A program made the position numbers and the translations under genes. The notes beneath the pieces are model-generated. The model was given only the letters and a program-made list of their open reading frames with translations. It made no database searches and was not told the origin of the DNA. 64,000 nt of DNA from SLFH01 sp050486265. Lineage in GTDB: Bacteria > Planctomycetota > Phycisphaerae > Phycisphaerales > UBA1924. Positions 45,575 to 55,106 of the stretch are shown here, in pieces; within the stretch, counting starts at the first letter, position 1, and the number at the start of each line of letters is the position of its first letter. The stretch covers positions 124,001 through 188,000 of the forward strand of contig JBJHCY010000006.1 in the NCBI GenBank assembly GCA_050486265.1, given 5' to 3'.

Positions 45575-45726
45575 GAGATGCTCCAAGTCCGTGGTCCTCA
45601 ACCACCGCATGATCCACGCGAGCATCGTGCCAAAGAGGCAACTGCTGGTGCGCCGGGGCACATAGGGATAGTCGGCTCACGATCTGCGTTACCTCGAATG
45701 GCGAAGGAGGCGATTCCATTTGATCT

Positions 45727-46857
45727 TTATAGCACAGAGTGCCCCTCCCCGCAAACCTCCCCCACCGCCGCGGCGATCGCCCCGACCACGCCCGCGAACA
45801 CCCCGTAGTTCAGCGTTTCGGGCGTGTCGGTGACGCGGTGGTACCAGCGTGAGCGGATGTAGGCCGTGTCGGTGATGCAGAAGGCGGGGACGCCCTGGCG
45901 CCAGTACGACCAGTCGTCGGACCACCCGTGCCCGAGGGGGCCGACCAAGGGCAGCGACCGACGCACGACGCGGGCGGCCGGGGCGCGGGCCGAGGCGTCG
46001 GCCGTGGCCCCGGTTGAAGCGCCGGACAAAGAGTCGGCCGGAACGGCTTGCATGGCCCGGGCGAAGCGTGCCGCCCACTTGGCCGAGCGCCGGTTGCTGA
46101 GCAGGGCGACATAGTCTCGCCGCGCGGGGAAGATCGCGGGGATCGCGAGGCGGGCCGGCCACGAAAGTTCGCCGGTCTCGTAGCCCCGGCCGTCTTCGTA
46201 GCAACCGAGCGAGTCGAGGGCGATCGCGCCGAGCACGGGGCGGCCCTCGGCGGCGATGGCCCGGGCGTGGTGGAGGCTGCCCATGCCGCTGGCGCGGAAG
46301 GTTGCGCCGGCGTGGCGCACGCCCTTCTCGAAGGTGTGGCGGAAGAAGGGGTACTCCTCGTTGACCCAGAAGACGGCGTGGATCGGGCGCCCGAGCCTGC
46401 GCCCCTTGAGCATTTCCAAAAGCGTGAGCAGCGCCGCGACGCCCGAGGCGTTGTCGTTGGCGCCGGGCGTATCCATGAACTCGCGGCGAGGGTCGCCCTC
46501 GGGCGGGCCGGGGCCGAAGCTCGGCCAGCGGGCGTGCTGGGCGGCCATGGCGCAGCGCGAGTCGTAATGCGCGCCGATGACGATCGCCGCTCGGCTCGGC
46601 GCGTCGCCGGGGATCTCGATGCAGAGGTTGGCGACGGTGCGGGTTGCGGGCGTGCCGTCTTCGTCGGTCCAGTACGACGCCTCGAACGCCTGACGCGTCG
46701 GGGCGTAGCCCATGGCGCGGGTCTCGGACTCGATCCAGCCGAGGCAGGCGTCGAGCTGGGCGGGGTTCCAGACATGCCGCCGCGGGAAGTTGCGGCAGAT
46801 GTGCTCGACGCGGGCGCGGAGGCGGGCCGGGGTTGGGGACTCGGATCGGTCGTTCAT
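45727..46857 (-). CDS. M28 family zinc peptidase
   Basis: The protein has 376 residues; the start is at MNDRSESPTPARLRARVE. It has the metal ligands of the M28 two-zinc aminopeptidase fold: His and Asp in IGAHYDSR, Asp in PGANDNASGVA, catalytic Glu-Glu in WVNEEYPFF, Asp in ALDSLG and a late His in SRWYHRVTDTP. It lacks a signal peptide, so it may be cytoplasmic. It marks the right edge of the low-GC island, 150 bases beyond the ATPase-nuclease gene's start. Confidence 0.88.
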   Translation of the reverse strand: MNDRSESPTPARLRARVEHICRNFPRRHVWNPAQLDACLGWIESETRAMGYAPTRQAFEASYWTDEDGTPATRTVANLCIEIPGDAPSRAAIVIGAHYDSRCAMAAQHARWPSFGPGPPEGDPRREFMDTPGANDNASGVAALLTLLEMLKGRRLGRPIHAVFWVNEEYPFFRHTFEKGVRHAGATFRASGMGSLHHARAIAAEGRPVLGAIALDSLGCYEDGRGYETGELSWPARLAIPAIFPARRDYVALLSNRRSAKWAARFARAMQAVPADSLSGASTGATADASARAPAARVVRRSLPLVGPLGHGWSDDWSYWRQGVPAFCITDTAYIRSRWYHRVTDTPETLNYGVFAGVVGAIAAAVGEVCGEGHSVL

Positions 46858-46949
46858 CTGCGGCTCATTTCGTCTGGCGCAGGATTGTTGGGGGCTTGTG
46901 CAGAGCCGGAGGGCGCCGGCCCGTTCACCCCGCGTATACACTTGAGACC

Positions 46950-47654
46950 TTGAAGGCGCTGAGCGCGATCCCGATCAAGCACCCCGCGTTCCGCGGCGTG
47001 CTGTTGCTGCTCGTATTCGGCCCGATCATCTCGGCGATCGCCGCGGTCGCGGTCGGCGAGGCGACGGCCGAGCGTTACTTTGCCGAGGGGGGGCCGGTCG
47101 AAGAGATGAGCATGCTGCTCTGGCTTGTGCTGGGGCTGTTCTGCGTCGGGACGCACGGTTTCAGAACTTTCTCGGGGTGGTCGGGGCTGGTGCTCTGCCT
47201 CGCCGCGTCCGCCCGCGAGGCCGATTGGCACCTCCGCTTCACCGATTACAGCGTGCTGAAGATCCCGTTCTATTACCGGCCCGAGCACCCGATCGAGGCG
47301 AAGCTGATCGCGGGGGCTGCGGTGCTGCTGATCGGCGTCGCGATCACGATCGTGCTTGTCAGGATCTGGCGTCGCGCCAGGAACAGCGGCGGCGCTGTCC
47401 CGGTCTGGGGATGGCTGGCGATCGCCGGTGTCGGCGCGCTGTTCGTCTCGAAGGTGCTGGACCGATCGACGAATGTGCTGGAAGAGTCTTTCGGGATCAT
47501 CCTGCCCGATCTCGTCCGGACCAGCGTGTGGGTGATGGAGGAGACGAGCGAGACGACCCTGCCCATCGCGTTCGGCGCCGCGATCCTGAGCTTTGTGATG
47601 TCGGGCGACCGTGACGCCGACGGGACACCGGCGCAGGCCGAGGGAAGCCGCTGA
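46950..47654 (+). CDS. Multi-spanning membrane protein of unknown function
   Basis: The protein has 234 residues, likely beginning with a TTG codon at 46950; the true start is uncertain because the frame continues upstream through M28 shadow sequence. About five membrane helices are seen: GVLLLLVFGPIISAIAAVAV, MSMLLWLVLGLFCVG, AKLIAGAAVLLIGVAITIVL, VWGWLAIAGVGALFVSKV and TTLPIAFGAAILSFVM. No family recognised. It is divergent from the peptidase gene. Confidence 0.6.
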   Translation: MKALSAIPIKHPAFRGVLLLLVFGPIISAIAAVAVGEATAERYFAEGGPVEEMSMLLWLVLGLFCVGTHGFRTFSGWSGLVLCLAASAREADWHLRFTDYSVLKIPFYYRPEHPIEAKLIAGAAVLLIGVAITIVLVRIWRRARNSGGAVPVWGWLAIAGVGALFVSKVLDRSTNVLEESFGIILPDLVRTSVWVMEETSETTLPIAFGAAILSFVMSGDRDADGTPAQAEGSR

Positions 47655-47866
47655 GCCGGCCCGAGTCTCGCCGGTTCTCACAGAGGGTTCCCCACGAACC
47701 AACGAGTCCAGCTCGGGTCCGCCCCCGGGCCTTTCGCCCTCGGGCTCGGCGGCAAGTTGGGATCAGGGCGGATGGTGTTTTCCGGGGTGTTGGCGGCCTT
47801 CTGTGAGCGCAGAATGAAGTCTTCGGTTTCTTTGCGGCCGGGCCGGTTCTTCGGTAGACTCGGTGC

Positions 47867-49462
47867 ATGGCGAGATTCCCGAAATGCTTGGGCGTTCCGG
47901 CGGTGTCGGTTCTGCTGGCGGCGGGCGGCATCGGCGGGTCTCCGGTGTCGCTCGATGAGGTGGGCGAGGTGGTCGACCGCAAGGACCTCGGTCGCTTCTG
48001 GGGGGTGGTGCTCGTCCGCGTGGGCGGAGAGGATGTCTTCGCACGCGGGTACGGGTTTGAGGACGAACGCCTGCGCCCGATCGAGCCGGGCGTGAGCCTG
48101 TTCGATGCGGGATCGATCGCGAAGTCGGTGACTGCCGCGGCCGTGCTCCGGCTCGTGGACGAGGACAAGCTCCAACTTGAAACGACCCTCGGCGAGGTGT
48201 TCGGAGAGAGCGCAGGCACGCTCGCGGATGTCACTGTCGCATCGCTGCTTGCGCACCGATCGGGGATCGGGTTCGAAGCGGAGAGGAAACTCGATTCGCA
48301 GGCGATGGCTTCGGCGGATTCGCTCGTGCGCGCGATCGGAACGGTCGAGCTCGGCGAGGCGATCTATCAATACTCTAACATTGGGTACTTTCTCGCGGCT
48401 GCCGTGGTCGAGCGTATCTCGGGCCAGCCGTTCGAGGACGCAGTCCGTGGGTTGGTTTTCGAGCCCGCGGGTATCTCGCCTGTCGGGTTTGTGGGCGATC
48501 GGTCGGTGCAGGGGGCGCGGAGCACGGTCCGGCGGCGGATGCCCCCGGCGCATCAACCGTGGAATCCCGTCGAGCGTTTCGACATCTTCGACTACCCGTG
48601 GAACTGGAGCCAGCGCGGCGCGACGGGCGTGCTGTTTACCGCTTCGTCCCTCGCGGACTGGTTCGAGGCTGTCGCCGACGGCGGATGGATCTCGGCTTCA
48701 AGCAGAGACACGATGCTTACGCCCGGCCCCGGCGGGTACGGGCTCGGCGTGTTCGTTGACCGCGACACCGACGGGACGGCGACTCGTTTCTCGCACTCGG
48801 GATCGACCGGCGGGTACGAGGCGCACGCGGCGCACTACCCGCTGGCGTTCGACGGCGCCGGAGCGACGGTTGTCGTTCTCACGATGCAGACGGGCGGCGC
48901 AGAAGAGATCGGCGCCGCGGTCCGTCGCATCGTCGCCCCCGAACCGGCGAAACCGCTCTTCGTGGGCGTGTACCTCGGCCGGCACGCCGACCTCGAAGAG
49001 GACGGCGTCTACCGGATCTCCGACAATATCGACTGGCGGGTGCTCGCCCGCTATGTCGGTTCAGAAAACGGACGCCGCATCGTGGACAACCGCCCGACGA
49101 TCACGCTCGTTGACTCAGAGCGCGGTATCTGGCCGCTGATGATCCGGCTGGACGCGGACAGGGCCAAGGCCTTGATCGAGGAGTTCAACGCCACCGGCCA
49201 ACAGATCGCCAACGATCCGGCCGGCGGGCAAACCCGTTGGAGCAAGGGCGTCACACTCATCGCCGATGTGCGCCGATTCGCCGTGGGCGAGCACGGGCAG
49301 GTGCTACTGGACGGGGACGCCGAGGTCACGGTCCGTGTCGAGAACCACCATCAGGTGCTCGTCGTCACGCGATCATCGACGGGCGACGAACTCGCCAAGG
49401 TCATGATGGGCGGCGCCGAGAGCCGGCGGCTTCAGCAGGGCCTTGCCGAGGCGATGAAGTAA
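47867..49462 (+). CDS. Serine beta-lactamase-fold hydrolase
   Basis: The protein has 531 residues, with a signal-like start (AVSVLLAAGGIGG). The catalytic SxxK is Ser83-Ile-Ala-Lys86, followed by the YSN-type motif Tyr169-Ser-Asn and the HSGS motif with His310. This is a class C/DD-peptidase-like penicillin-binding fold. The final 140 residues (after about 390) form an additional domain of unknown role. It is an exported esterase or peptidase; substrate unclear. Confidence 0.85.
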   Translation: MARFPKCLGVPAVSVLLAAGGIGGSPVSLDEVGEVVDRKDLGRFWGVVLVRVGGEDVFARGYGFEDERLRPIEPGVSLFDAGSIAKSVTAAAVLRLVDEDKLQLETTLGEVFGESAGTLADVTVASLLAHRSGIGFEAERKLDSQAMASADSLVRAIGTVELGEAIYQYSNIGYFLAAAVVERISGQPFEDAVRGLVFEPAGISPVGFVGDRSVQGARSTVRRRMPPAHQPWNPVERFDIFDYPWNWSQRGATGVLFTASSLADWFEAVADGGWISASSRDTMLTPGPGGYGLGVFVDRDTDGTATRFSHSGSTGGYEAHAAHYPLAFDGAGATVVVLTMQTGGAEEIGAAVRRIVAPEPAKPLFVGVYLGRHADLEEDGVYRISDNIDWRVLARYVGSENGRRIVDNRPTITLVDSERGIWPLMIRLDADRAKALIEEFNATGQQIANDPAGGQTRWSKGVTLIADVRRFAVGEHGQVLLDGDAEVTVRVENHHQVLVVTRSSTGDELAKVMMGGAESRRLQQGLAEAMK

Positions 49463-49463
49463 T

Positions 49464-49498
49464 CCTTCCGGATGCTCATGACAGGATCGGCCGGAAGG
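49464..49498. other. Hairpin downstream of the beta-lactamase-fold gene
   Basis: CCTTCCGG (49464-49471) pairs with CCGGAAGG (49491-49498) around a 19-base loop, directly after the stop codon at 49462. It has no U tract, so it is only a weak terminator or a protecting 3' structure. Confidence 0.45.
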
Positions 49499-49700
49499 CG
49501 GGCGCGTTTCGACTTTTCGTCCCGACGGTTCGCATCCCGGCCGCCGCTGGTTCGCAGCGTTGCGAACGGACGATGAAACTTGCACGCGGCGGTTCGCTCG
49601 GGCCCCGAACTCTGGTATCACGGTGCTTCGGTGGCATGTGCGCGTCCGCCGAAGTGCGGCTGAAACGCTGGCGGGAGCCTCCACCGAGGAGGATTGAGTC

Positions 49701-51005
49701 ATGGCGCGCGCAGAATGTTCGTTCCGGCTCGGGCTGTTGGTCGGATCGCTGGGTGTGGTCGGCGCCGCGTCGGGCACGCAAGCACAGGTTTTCCCTGTCG
49801 ATCCGAACGACCTCGGCTTCCGCCAGGTGAATCTGAGCTTTCATGGCTTGCCGCAGGTCGCCGATTCTCGATACGGCTGGGTCGCGGCGGACAGCTCGTC
49901 GGTGCTGTTTGCGGCCACGGGCGGGGCGCTGACCAGCGGCTATCTGAACATCTCGACCGAGCAGGGCTGGGTTGTCCGCAACCTGCCGCTGGACGAGACC
50001 TCGGGGTACGCCGGGCTCGGCGTGTACTTCGACCTCGGCGAGAACCCGGGCTTGCTCAACCAGATCCAGGCCAAGGCCTCGATCTCGTCGACGCCGCAGG
50101 TTTTCCACGCGCCCGTTGATCCGACGGATCCGTTCGCGCCCGTTTCTCCGATGGAGTACAACGCGCAGGGTGCGGGCGGGGGCGGCGTCGGCCCGGACAG
50201 CGGGCCGCGCCCAGCGAACCCGACCGTCCGCATCGACAAGTCGACGATCGTCTTCGCCGGGCAGGAAAACCGCGTCGCGTTCCAGGCCCAACACCCCAAC
50301 ATCGAGCAGGCGCTGAACCAGTGCTACCCCGCGGCGGTCGCCAACAGCCTTGTCTATCTCCAGAACAGCACGGGCATCACGACCACGGCGCACAACCATG
50401 TCGCCGGCGAGCGTGACAACTCGCTGGTCGGCCGGCTCGACATCGCGATGAACCGCCCCCCCAAGCACTACACCCCCAGAGCGCTGGATATGGTCCTCGG
50501 GAAGCTCAACTACCTCGACGACAACGACCTCGACGACAGGGTCATGACCGAGCACAAACAGGCGCCGGGCATCACCTGGCTCAACGGCGACATCACGAGC
50601 ACCGCAGGCAATGTCACCAGCACCGAGGACACCTCCACCACAAAGCTGATCGACTGGATCATCGACAAGGTCGCCGCGGGCAAGGATGTCAAGATCCGCA
50701 TCGGCTGGGACGGCGGGGGCGGGCACGCCGTGCAACTTATCGGCGCAGGGATCATCAACGGCGAACGATGGATCGCATACGCACACGACGCCATGCAGGA
50801 ACGCGCCGGTGGCGTGGGCCTGTTCGACGGCGGGCTCGGTTTCTCATGGGTCGATCCCGACACCAACGCCCTGACCGGCTTCCTGCCAGGGTTCATCGGC
50901 AACGGGACCGTCAGCTTCGCCATCGCGGAAATGGCCGTGCCGACGCCCGCTTCGATCTCGCTGCTCGCGCTGGGAGCCATCGTCGCTATGCGTCGGCGCC
51001 GCTGA
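49701..51005 (+). CDS. PEP-CTERM-type exported protein with possible C39-like peptidase core
   Basis: The protein has 434 residues, with GAGGAGGATTGAGTC before the ATG. A signal peptide ends at TQAQV. Residues 35-130 form an Ig-like beta part. The middle has a Cys in NQCYPAAVANSLVYLQNSTG and a later Gly-rich GGGGHAVQLIGAG with His, the layout of a papain/C39-like Cys-His dyad. The last residues, VPTPASISLLALGAIVAMRRRR, are a PEP-CTERM-like sorting tail: a Pro motif, membrane segment and basic cluster. It is predicted to be surface-exposed after exosortase-type processing; protease activity is speculative. Confidence 0.72.
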   Translation: MARAECSFRLGLLVGSLGVVGAASGTQAQVFPVDPNDLGFRQVNLSFHGLPQVADSRYGWVAADSSSVLFAATGGALTSGYLNISTEQGWVVRNLPLDETSGYAGLGVYFDLGENPGLLNQIQAKASISSTPQVFHAPVDPTDPFAPVSPMEYNAQGAGGGGVGPDSGPRPANPTVRIDKSTIVFAGQENRVAFQAQHPNIEQALNQCYPAAVANSLVYLQNSTGITTTAHNHVAGERDNSLVGRLDIAMNRPPKHYTPRALDMVLGKLNYLDDNDLDDRVMTEHKQAPGITWLNGDITSTAGNVTSTEDTSTTKLIDWIIDKVAAGKDVKIRIGWDGGGGHAVQLIGAGIINGERWIAYAHDAMQERAGGVGLFDGGLGFSWVDPDTNALTGFLPGFIGNGTVSFAIAEMAVPTPASISLLALGAIVAMRRRR

Positions 51006-51019
51006 ACCCGGCGTCGAGC

Positions 51020-52003
51020 TCAGATACGCCCCTGCTCGCCCAGCCAGTGCTCGGCGTCGAGCGCCGCTTGGCAGCCCATGCCCGCGGCGGTGACGGCCTG
51101 GCGGTAGCGGGCGTCGGCGACATCGCCCGCCGCAAAGACGCCGGGGATGTTCGTTCCGCTGGCGCGGCTCTTGAGGACGATGTAGCCCTTGTCGTCGAAC
51201 TCGAGGCCGGACTCGCGGAGGAACTCCGTCGCGGGCGTGTGCCCGATGGCGATGAAAAGGCCCTTGACATCGAGCGTGGACTTCTCGCCCGTCACGGTGT
51301 CTTCGAGTTCGACGCCGGTGATCTTCTCATCGCCGAGCACATCGACGACCTGCTTGTTCCACAGCACCTCGGCGTTGGGCTGCTTGAGGTAGCGTTCCTG
51401 CATGATCTTGCTGGCGCGCAGCTCGTCGCGCCGGTGGATCACATACACCTTGCTGGCGAACTTGGTGAGGTAGGTCGCCTCTTCCATGGCCGAGTCGCCG
51501 CCCCCCACCACCGCCAGCGGCTGGTCGCGGAACATCGGCAGCGCCCCGTCGCAGACGGCGCAGGCCGAGACCCCGCCGCCGGACATCGCCAGGCGCATTT
51601 CGTTCTCCAGCCCCAGCCAGTTGGCGGTTGCGCCGGTGGAGATAACCACCGCGTGGGCCTTGACGGTCTCGCCGCCGGATGTCTTGAGGGTGTGGACGCC
51701 GCCATCCTTGTCGAAATCGACCTCAATGATGTCCTCGCCGATGACCTTGGTCCCGAAGCGTTCGGCCTGCTTCTGGAACGCCTGCATCATGTCCGGCCCG
51801 GTGACGCCCTCGGGGAAGCCGGGGTAGTTCTCGACCTCGGTCGTCAGCATCAGCTGCCCGCCGGGGAGCACGATCGAGGGATTCTGCTTCGGCACGCCGA
51901 CATAGACGATCGGGTCGAGTTGGGCGCGTGCGGCATAGATCGCTGCGGTCCAGCCCGCGGGGCCCGAACCGATAATCACAAGCTTGCGAGCGGTGTCGCT
52001 CAT
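51020..52003 (-). CDS. trxB: Thioredoxin-disulfide reductase
   Basis: The protein has 327 residues, near the usual 315-320. FAD-binding IGSGPAGWTAAIYAARA, NADPH-binding VVGGGDSAMEEATYL, and the redox-active C148-AV-C151 (CAVCDG) are all in place. The final GVFAAGDVADARYRQAVTAAGMGCQAALDAE is canonical. It passes electrons from NADPH to thioredoxin in the cytoplasm. It converges with the preceding gene, 14 bases away; the region upstream is short and does not contain trxA. Confidence 0.96.
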   Translation of the reverse strand: MSDTARKLVIIGSGPAGWTAAIYAARAQLDPIVYVGVPKQNPSIVLPGGQLMLTTEVENYPGFPEGVTGPDMMQAFQKQAERFGTKVIGEDIIEVDFDKDGGVHTLKTSGGETVKAHAVVISTGATANWLGLENEMRLAMSGGGVSACAVCDGALPMFRDQPLAVVGGGDSAMEEATYLTKFASKVYVIHRRDELRASKIMQERYLKQPNAEVLWNKQVVDVLGDEKITGVELEDTVTGEKSTLDVKGLFIAIGHTPATEFLRESGLEFDDKGYIVLKSRASGTNIPGVFAAGDVADARYRQAVTAAGMGCQAALDAEHWLGEQGRI

Positions 52004-52030
52004 TCGGCGTTCCCTTCACTGATGCTGCGC

Positions 52031-52067
52031 CGGAGCGTCTCGCTCCGAGCGGGTTCCCCGGTAACCC
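52031..52067. terminator. Tandem hairpins between trxB and the exported hypothetical
   Basis: CGGAGCG-TCT-CGCTCCG (52031-52047) and GGGTT/AACCC (52051-52067) form two small stems in the 97-base gap. There is no clear U tract, so the terminator role for the minus-strand gene ending at 52101 is only likely. Confidence 0.4.
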
Positions 52068-52100
52068 GGAAAAGGGCCGTCGCTATTCCCCCGCGCCGGC

Positions 52101-53741
52101 TCAGCGGAGCTCGCCGAGATCGTCGAGCTGCAGGCGCTGCAGGCTGAGCACCGGGGGCCAGATCAGGTAGTCGGCCCCCTGCACCAGCGAGACGGAGTTC
52201 TGCACACGCGAGGCGAGGTTGGCCACACCGTCGGCGCCAACGGAATACAAGACGAACTCGTCGTCGGCGATGTTGCGCCGGAAGTTGGGCGCGCCCTCGA
52301 CGATCACATTGATCTCGTGCACGCGGCTGCGGATGTCACGCCCCGGAACGAAAAGCTGCAGAGGCTGATTGCCCGAGGCGGGGTTGAACGGGTCGGCGTC
52401 CAGGCGGAAAAGCCAAGTCGGGCGGACAGACGCGGGCGTGCGAGCAAAACCGCCCGTGCGGTAGCGGTTGCCGACTGCGGCCAACGCCAGACGCGTGCCC
52501 GCGATCTCGGCCCTGACGATCCGTCGCAGGTTGAACAGCACATCGGTGCCGTACAGCGTGATGTACGCCGGAACATTCTCTTGAAGGTTCACCCTCTCGA
52601 GCGTGAAGGGCGTGCGCATGATGCGATGGAACGGATCGTCCTGCTGCCAGCGCAGGCGGATGTCGCCGATGATGGACTCGATCTCGCGCAGCGCCTCGGC
52701 CTGCGGCTTCTGGCGGTCCGCGTAGAGACCCCATGTCGAGGCGGTCGCGAGCATCCGCAGCGGATCGTCGCCGCCGCCCAAGCGGGCCATCGTCGCGTTG
52801 AACACGCCCGGACGGGCGCCGGTCGCGTTGAGCGTGTGACGAGCGAGCTGGCGTGCGGCGATCCAACTCGCCTGAGGCAGCCCGAGGCGGTCGACCTCGA
52901 TGAACCCCGGCTCGTTCTCGCGGCTGCGGTCGGCCATCCGGTCGAGCAGACGGATCAGAGGCTCCCAGGTGTTCGTCGAGGCGAGCTGGGGAGAGTCGGA
53001 GCGGAAGTCGACATACGCGATGTCGCGCATGCGCTCGAGGCCCTCGATCATCATCGTCAGACCGTAGATCTTCTCCCGCCTCAACTGGCGGTCGGCGATC
53101 TGACGGGCGAAGAAGGTGTAATCGCTGAGCAGGCGCAGCGAGGCGATGATGTCGCCCTCGTGGTACAGACGCGTCGCCTCGACATGCACCAGCGGGGACA
53201 GCCAGCGGTACACCGTCGGCACGCCCCGCTCGCTGCGGTCCGCGGCGGCCAGAAGCGGCGTGCCCCCGACATCGATCTCGCTCACCAGCCCTCGTTCGAT
53301 GATCGCGTCGAAGACTTCTTGATCGAGCCCGAGCTCAAAGAACTCCAAGAGCGCGTCCTGCCCGTAAGGCTGCCCGTAGCCCATCGCGAAGCGCGGGTCG
53401 GTCTCCTCGGTCACCAGGCGGAGCTTTTCGAGCACGAGCTGCTGGGCCGGGGCCGACGCCCATGAGGACGCCGAGTCCCACGCGGCCATCCCGGGCTGCA
53501 GCAGCCTCGCCCGGTCGGGCGTATCGGCGCCCACCGGCGCGCGATCCATCACAGCGATGGCGGGGATCAGGTGCAGGTCGGAGCGGTCGCCGGGCTCGCC
53601 GTCGCCCATCCGGATGTTCCGGTACAGGGCGTTGGCGTCGCTGACAGAGGCCTGGGCCATCGCCGCCGAGGGCGCCATCGCCGCCAGCGAGAGCACGCCG
53701 GCGAGGGCCAGACGAACAACCCCACCATCCCCGATACGCAT
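52101..53741 (-). CDS. Exported protein of unknown function
   Basis: The 546-residue protein begins at the ATG at 53741, which has TGAGG upstream; an ATG five codons earlier is also possible. A signal peptide ends at AAMAQA. The long, mainly helical body (many L/R/E-rich helices such as RLLSDYTFFARQIADRQL) has no repeat or catalytic motif I recognise. A late beta part (VHEINVIVEGAPNFRRNIADDEFVLYSV) suggests a small C-terminal domain. Planctomycete-type hypothetical. Confidence 0.65.
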   Translation of the reverse strand: MRIGDGGVVRLALAGVLSLAAMAPSAAMAQASVSDANALYRNIRMGDGEPGDRSDLHLIPAIAVMDRAPVGADTPDRARLLQPGMAAWDSASSWASAPAQQLVLEKLRLVTEETDPRFAMGYGQPYGQDALLEFFELGLDQEVFDAIIERGLVSEIDVGGTPLLAAADRSERGVPTVYRWLSPLVHVEATRLYHEGDIIASLRLLSDYTFFARQIADRQLRREKIYGLTMMIEGLERMRDIAYVDFRSDSPQLASTNTWEPLIRLLDRMADRSRENEPGFIEVDRLGLPQASWIAARQLARHTLNATGARPGVFNATMARLGGGDDPLRMLATASTWGLYADRQKPQAEALREIESIIGDIRLRWQQDDPFHRIMRTPFTLERVNLQENVPAYITLYGTDVLFNLRRIVRAEIAGTRLALAAVGNRYRTGGFARTPASVRPTWLFRLDADPFNPASGNQPLQLFVPGRDIRSRVHEINVIVEGAPNFRRNIADDEFVLYSVGADGVANLASRVQNSVSLVQGADYLIWPPVLSLQRLQLDDLGELR

Positions 53742-53864
53742 CTTCTTGAACCTCATGGCGCGTCATCGTAGCCGATCGGGCCGGACGCTGTGGGGCGCAG
53801 AAAATCGCCCGCGTCGTAGCCGACGCGGGCGGGCGGGTGTTCTGCTGAGCTCGGGGCCAGGGCC

Positions 53865-54821
53865 TCAGCCCGCCGCGACCCGGCGAGCCCGGGAAGACGA
53901 CCGGGGCGGAGCCGAGGCCTCGTCGACCGCCCGACCCGGGACACGGTTCTCCCGGAAGTACCGCGAAGGGGCGTCGTCAGTGATCTGGGAGTTCAATCGC
54001 GTCAGCGACTCGTCGACGATCTGTCGGACCCGCTCGCGGCTGATCCCGACCTCGTCGGCGATCTGCTTGAGGGTCAAGGGCTGTTGCCCGTCGAGCCCGA
54101 ACCGCAGCCGAAGGATCTGGGCCTCGCGGTCGTCGATCGCCTCGAGCAGCTTGCGGAGGAGCCTCAGGTCCTCACGCATCAGCACCCGCTCTTCGGGCTC
54201 GACCGTCCGCGTGTCGGCCAGCAGCTCGCCCAGACTCATCAGGTCGCCGTCGGAATTGACAGGCCCCTGGTTGGAGGCCCGCAGCGCCCGCACGGCACGC
54301 CGGATGATCTTGACCTTGCGAACCGGCAGGTCCATGTGCTCGGCGAGCTGCTCGATCGAGGGCGGATAGCCCAAATCGTTCTCCAGCGTCCTGCTGGCGG
54401 TCCGCCACTTGGCGATCAGCTCCACCATGTACGCGGGCACATGGATCGGCTGCGACGCGCTCATCAGCGCACGCTTGACAGCCTGCTTGATCCACCACGA
54501 CGCGTAGGTGCTGAACCGGGCCCCCTGCGTGGGGTCGAAACCCTCCACCGCACGGAGCAGACCGATGTTGCCCTCCTCGATCAGATCGTTGAGCGGCAAC
54601 CCACGGCCGGAATATCTCTTCGCGATCGCAACGACGAGCCTCAAGTTCGCCCGGATCATGCGCTCACGCGCAGCCGGGCAGTTCTCGTTCATGATCTTCG
54701 CGCCGAGTTCGCGTTCTTCCTCGGCGGTCAGCAGCGGGGTCCGGTGGATCTCCCGCAAGTAGACCTGAAGATCAGATTGCAAGGCTCTCTCGCCGCGAGC
54801 GATCTCTCCTCGCTCTCTCAC
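53865..54821 (-). CDS. RNA polymerase sigma-70 family factor (RpoD/SigA-like)
   Basis: The protein has 318 residues from a GTG at 54821 preceded by GGAAGGTGGTAG; the first ATG (54860) lacks a ribosome-binding site. Region 1.2 (LQVYLREIHRTPLLTAEEE), region 2 with DLIEEGNIGLLRAVEGFDPTQG and FSTYASWWIKQAVKRAL, region 3, and region 4.2 (TLKQIADEVGISRERVRQI) are all present. It lacks region 1.1, so it looks like a group 2/primary-type factor of smaller size. It directs core polymerase to promoters. A basic Ser/Arg-rich tail (PPRSSSRARRVAAG) ends it. Confidence 0.92.
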   Translation of the reverse strand: MRERGEIARGERALQSDLQVYLREIHRTPLLTAEEERELGAKIMNENCPAARERMIRANLRLVVAIAKRYSGRGLPLNDLIEEGNIGLLRAVEGFDPTQGARFSTYASWWIKQAVKRALMSASQPIHVPAYMVELIAKWRTASRTLENDLGYPPSIEQLAEHMDLPVRKVKIIRRAVRALRASNQGPVNSDGDLMSLGELLADTRTVEPEERVLMREDLRLLRKLLEAIDDREAQILRLRFGLDGQQPLTLKQIADEVGISRERVRQIVDESLTRLNSQITDDAPSRYFRENRVPGRAVDEASAPPRSSSRARRVAAG

Positions 54822-55106
54822 TGTTCTACCACCTTCCGGGCGAGACCCATCTGAGAACATACTGCCGGATTACGCCCGTGCCAGCAAATTTCCGATCCGA
54901 TCCGCTCGTTCCGGCGGTTCCATCGACCCTCAAACAACCCCGCTTGACGGTTGGCAACCCCCCGGGGCCGGGAGGGCGTCAAGCTGGGACGACCGGGTGT
55001 TCTGGGGGGTCCAAGCCCCGTCCGAGAACACCCCCAGCCCAAACAAGCCCCAGCGGCGTGCGGATCGGCGCGCCCGATCGCCGATTTCATCCATACTGTG
55101 AGCGAC

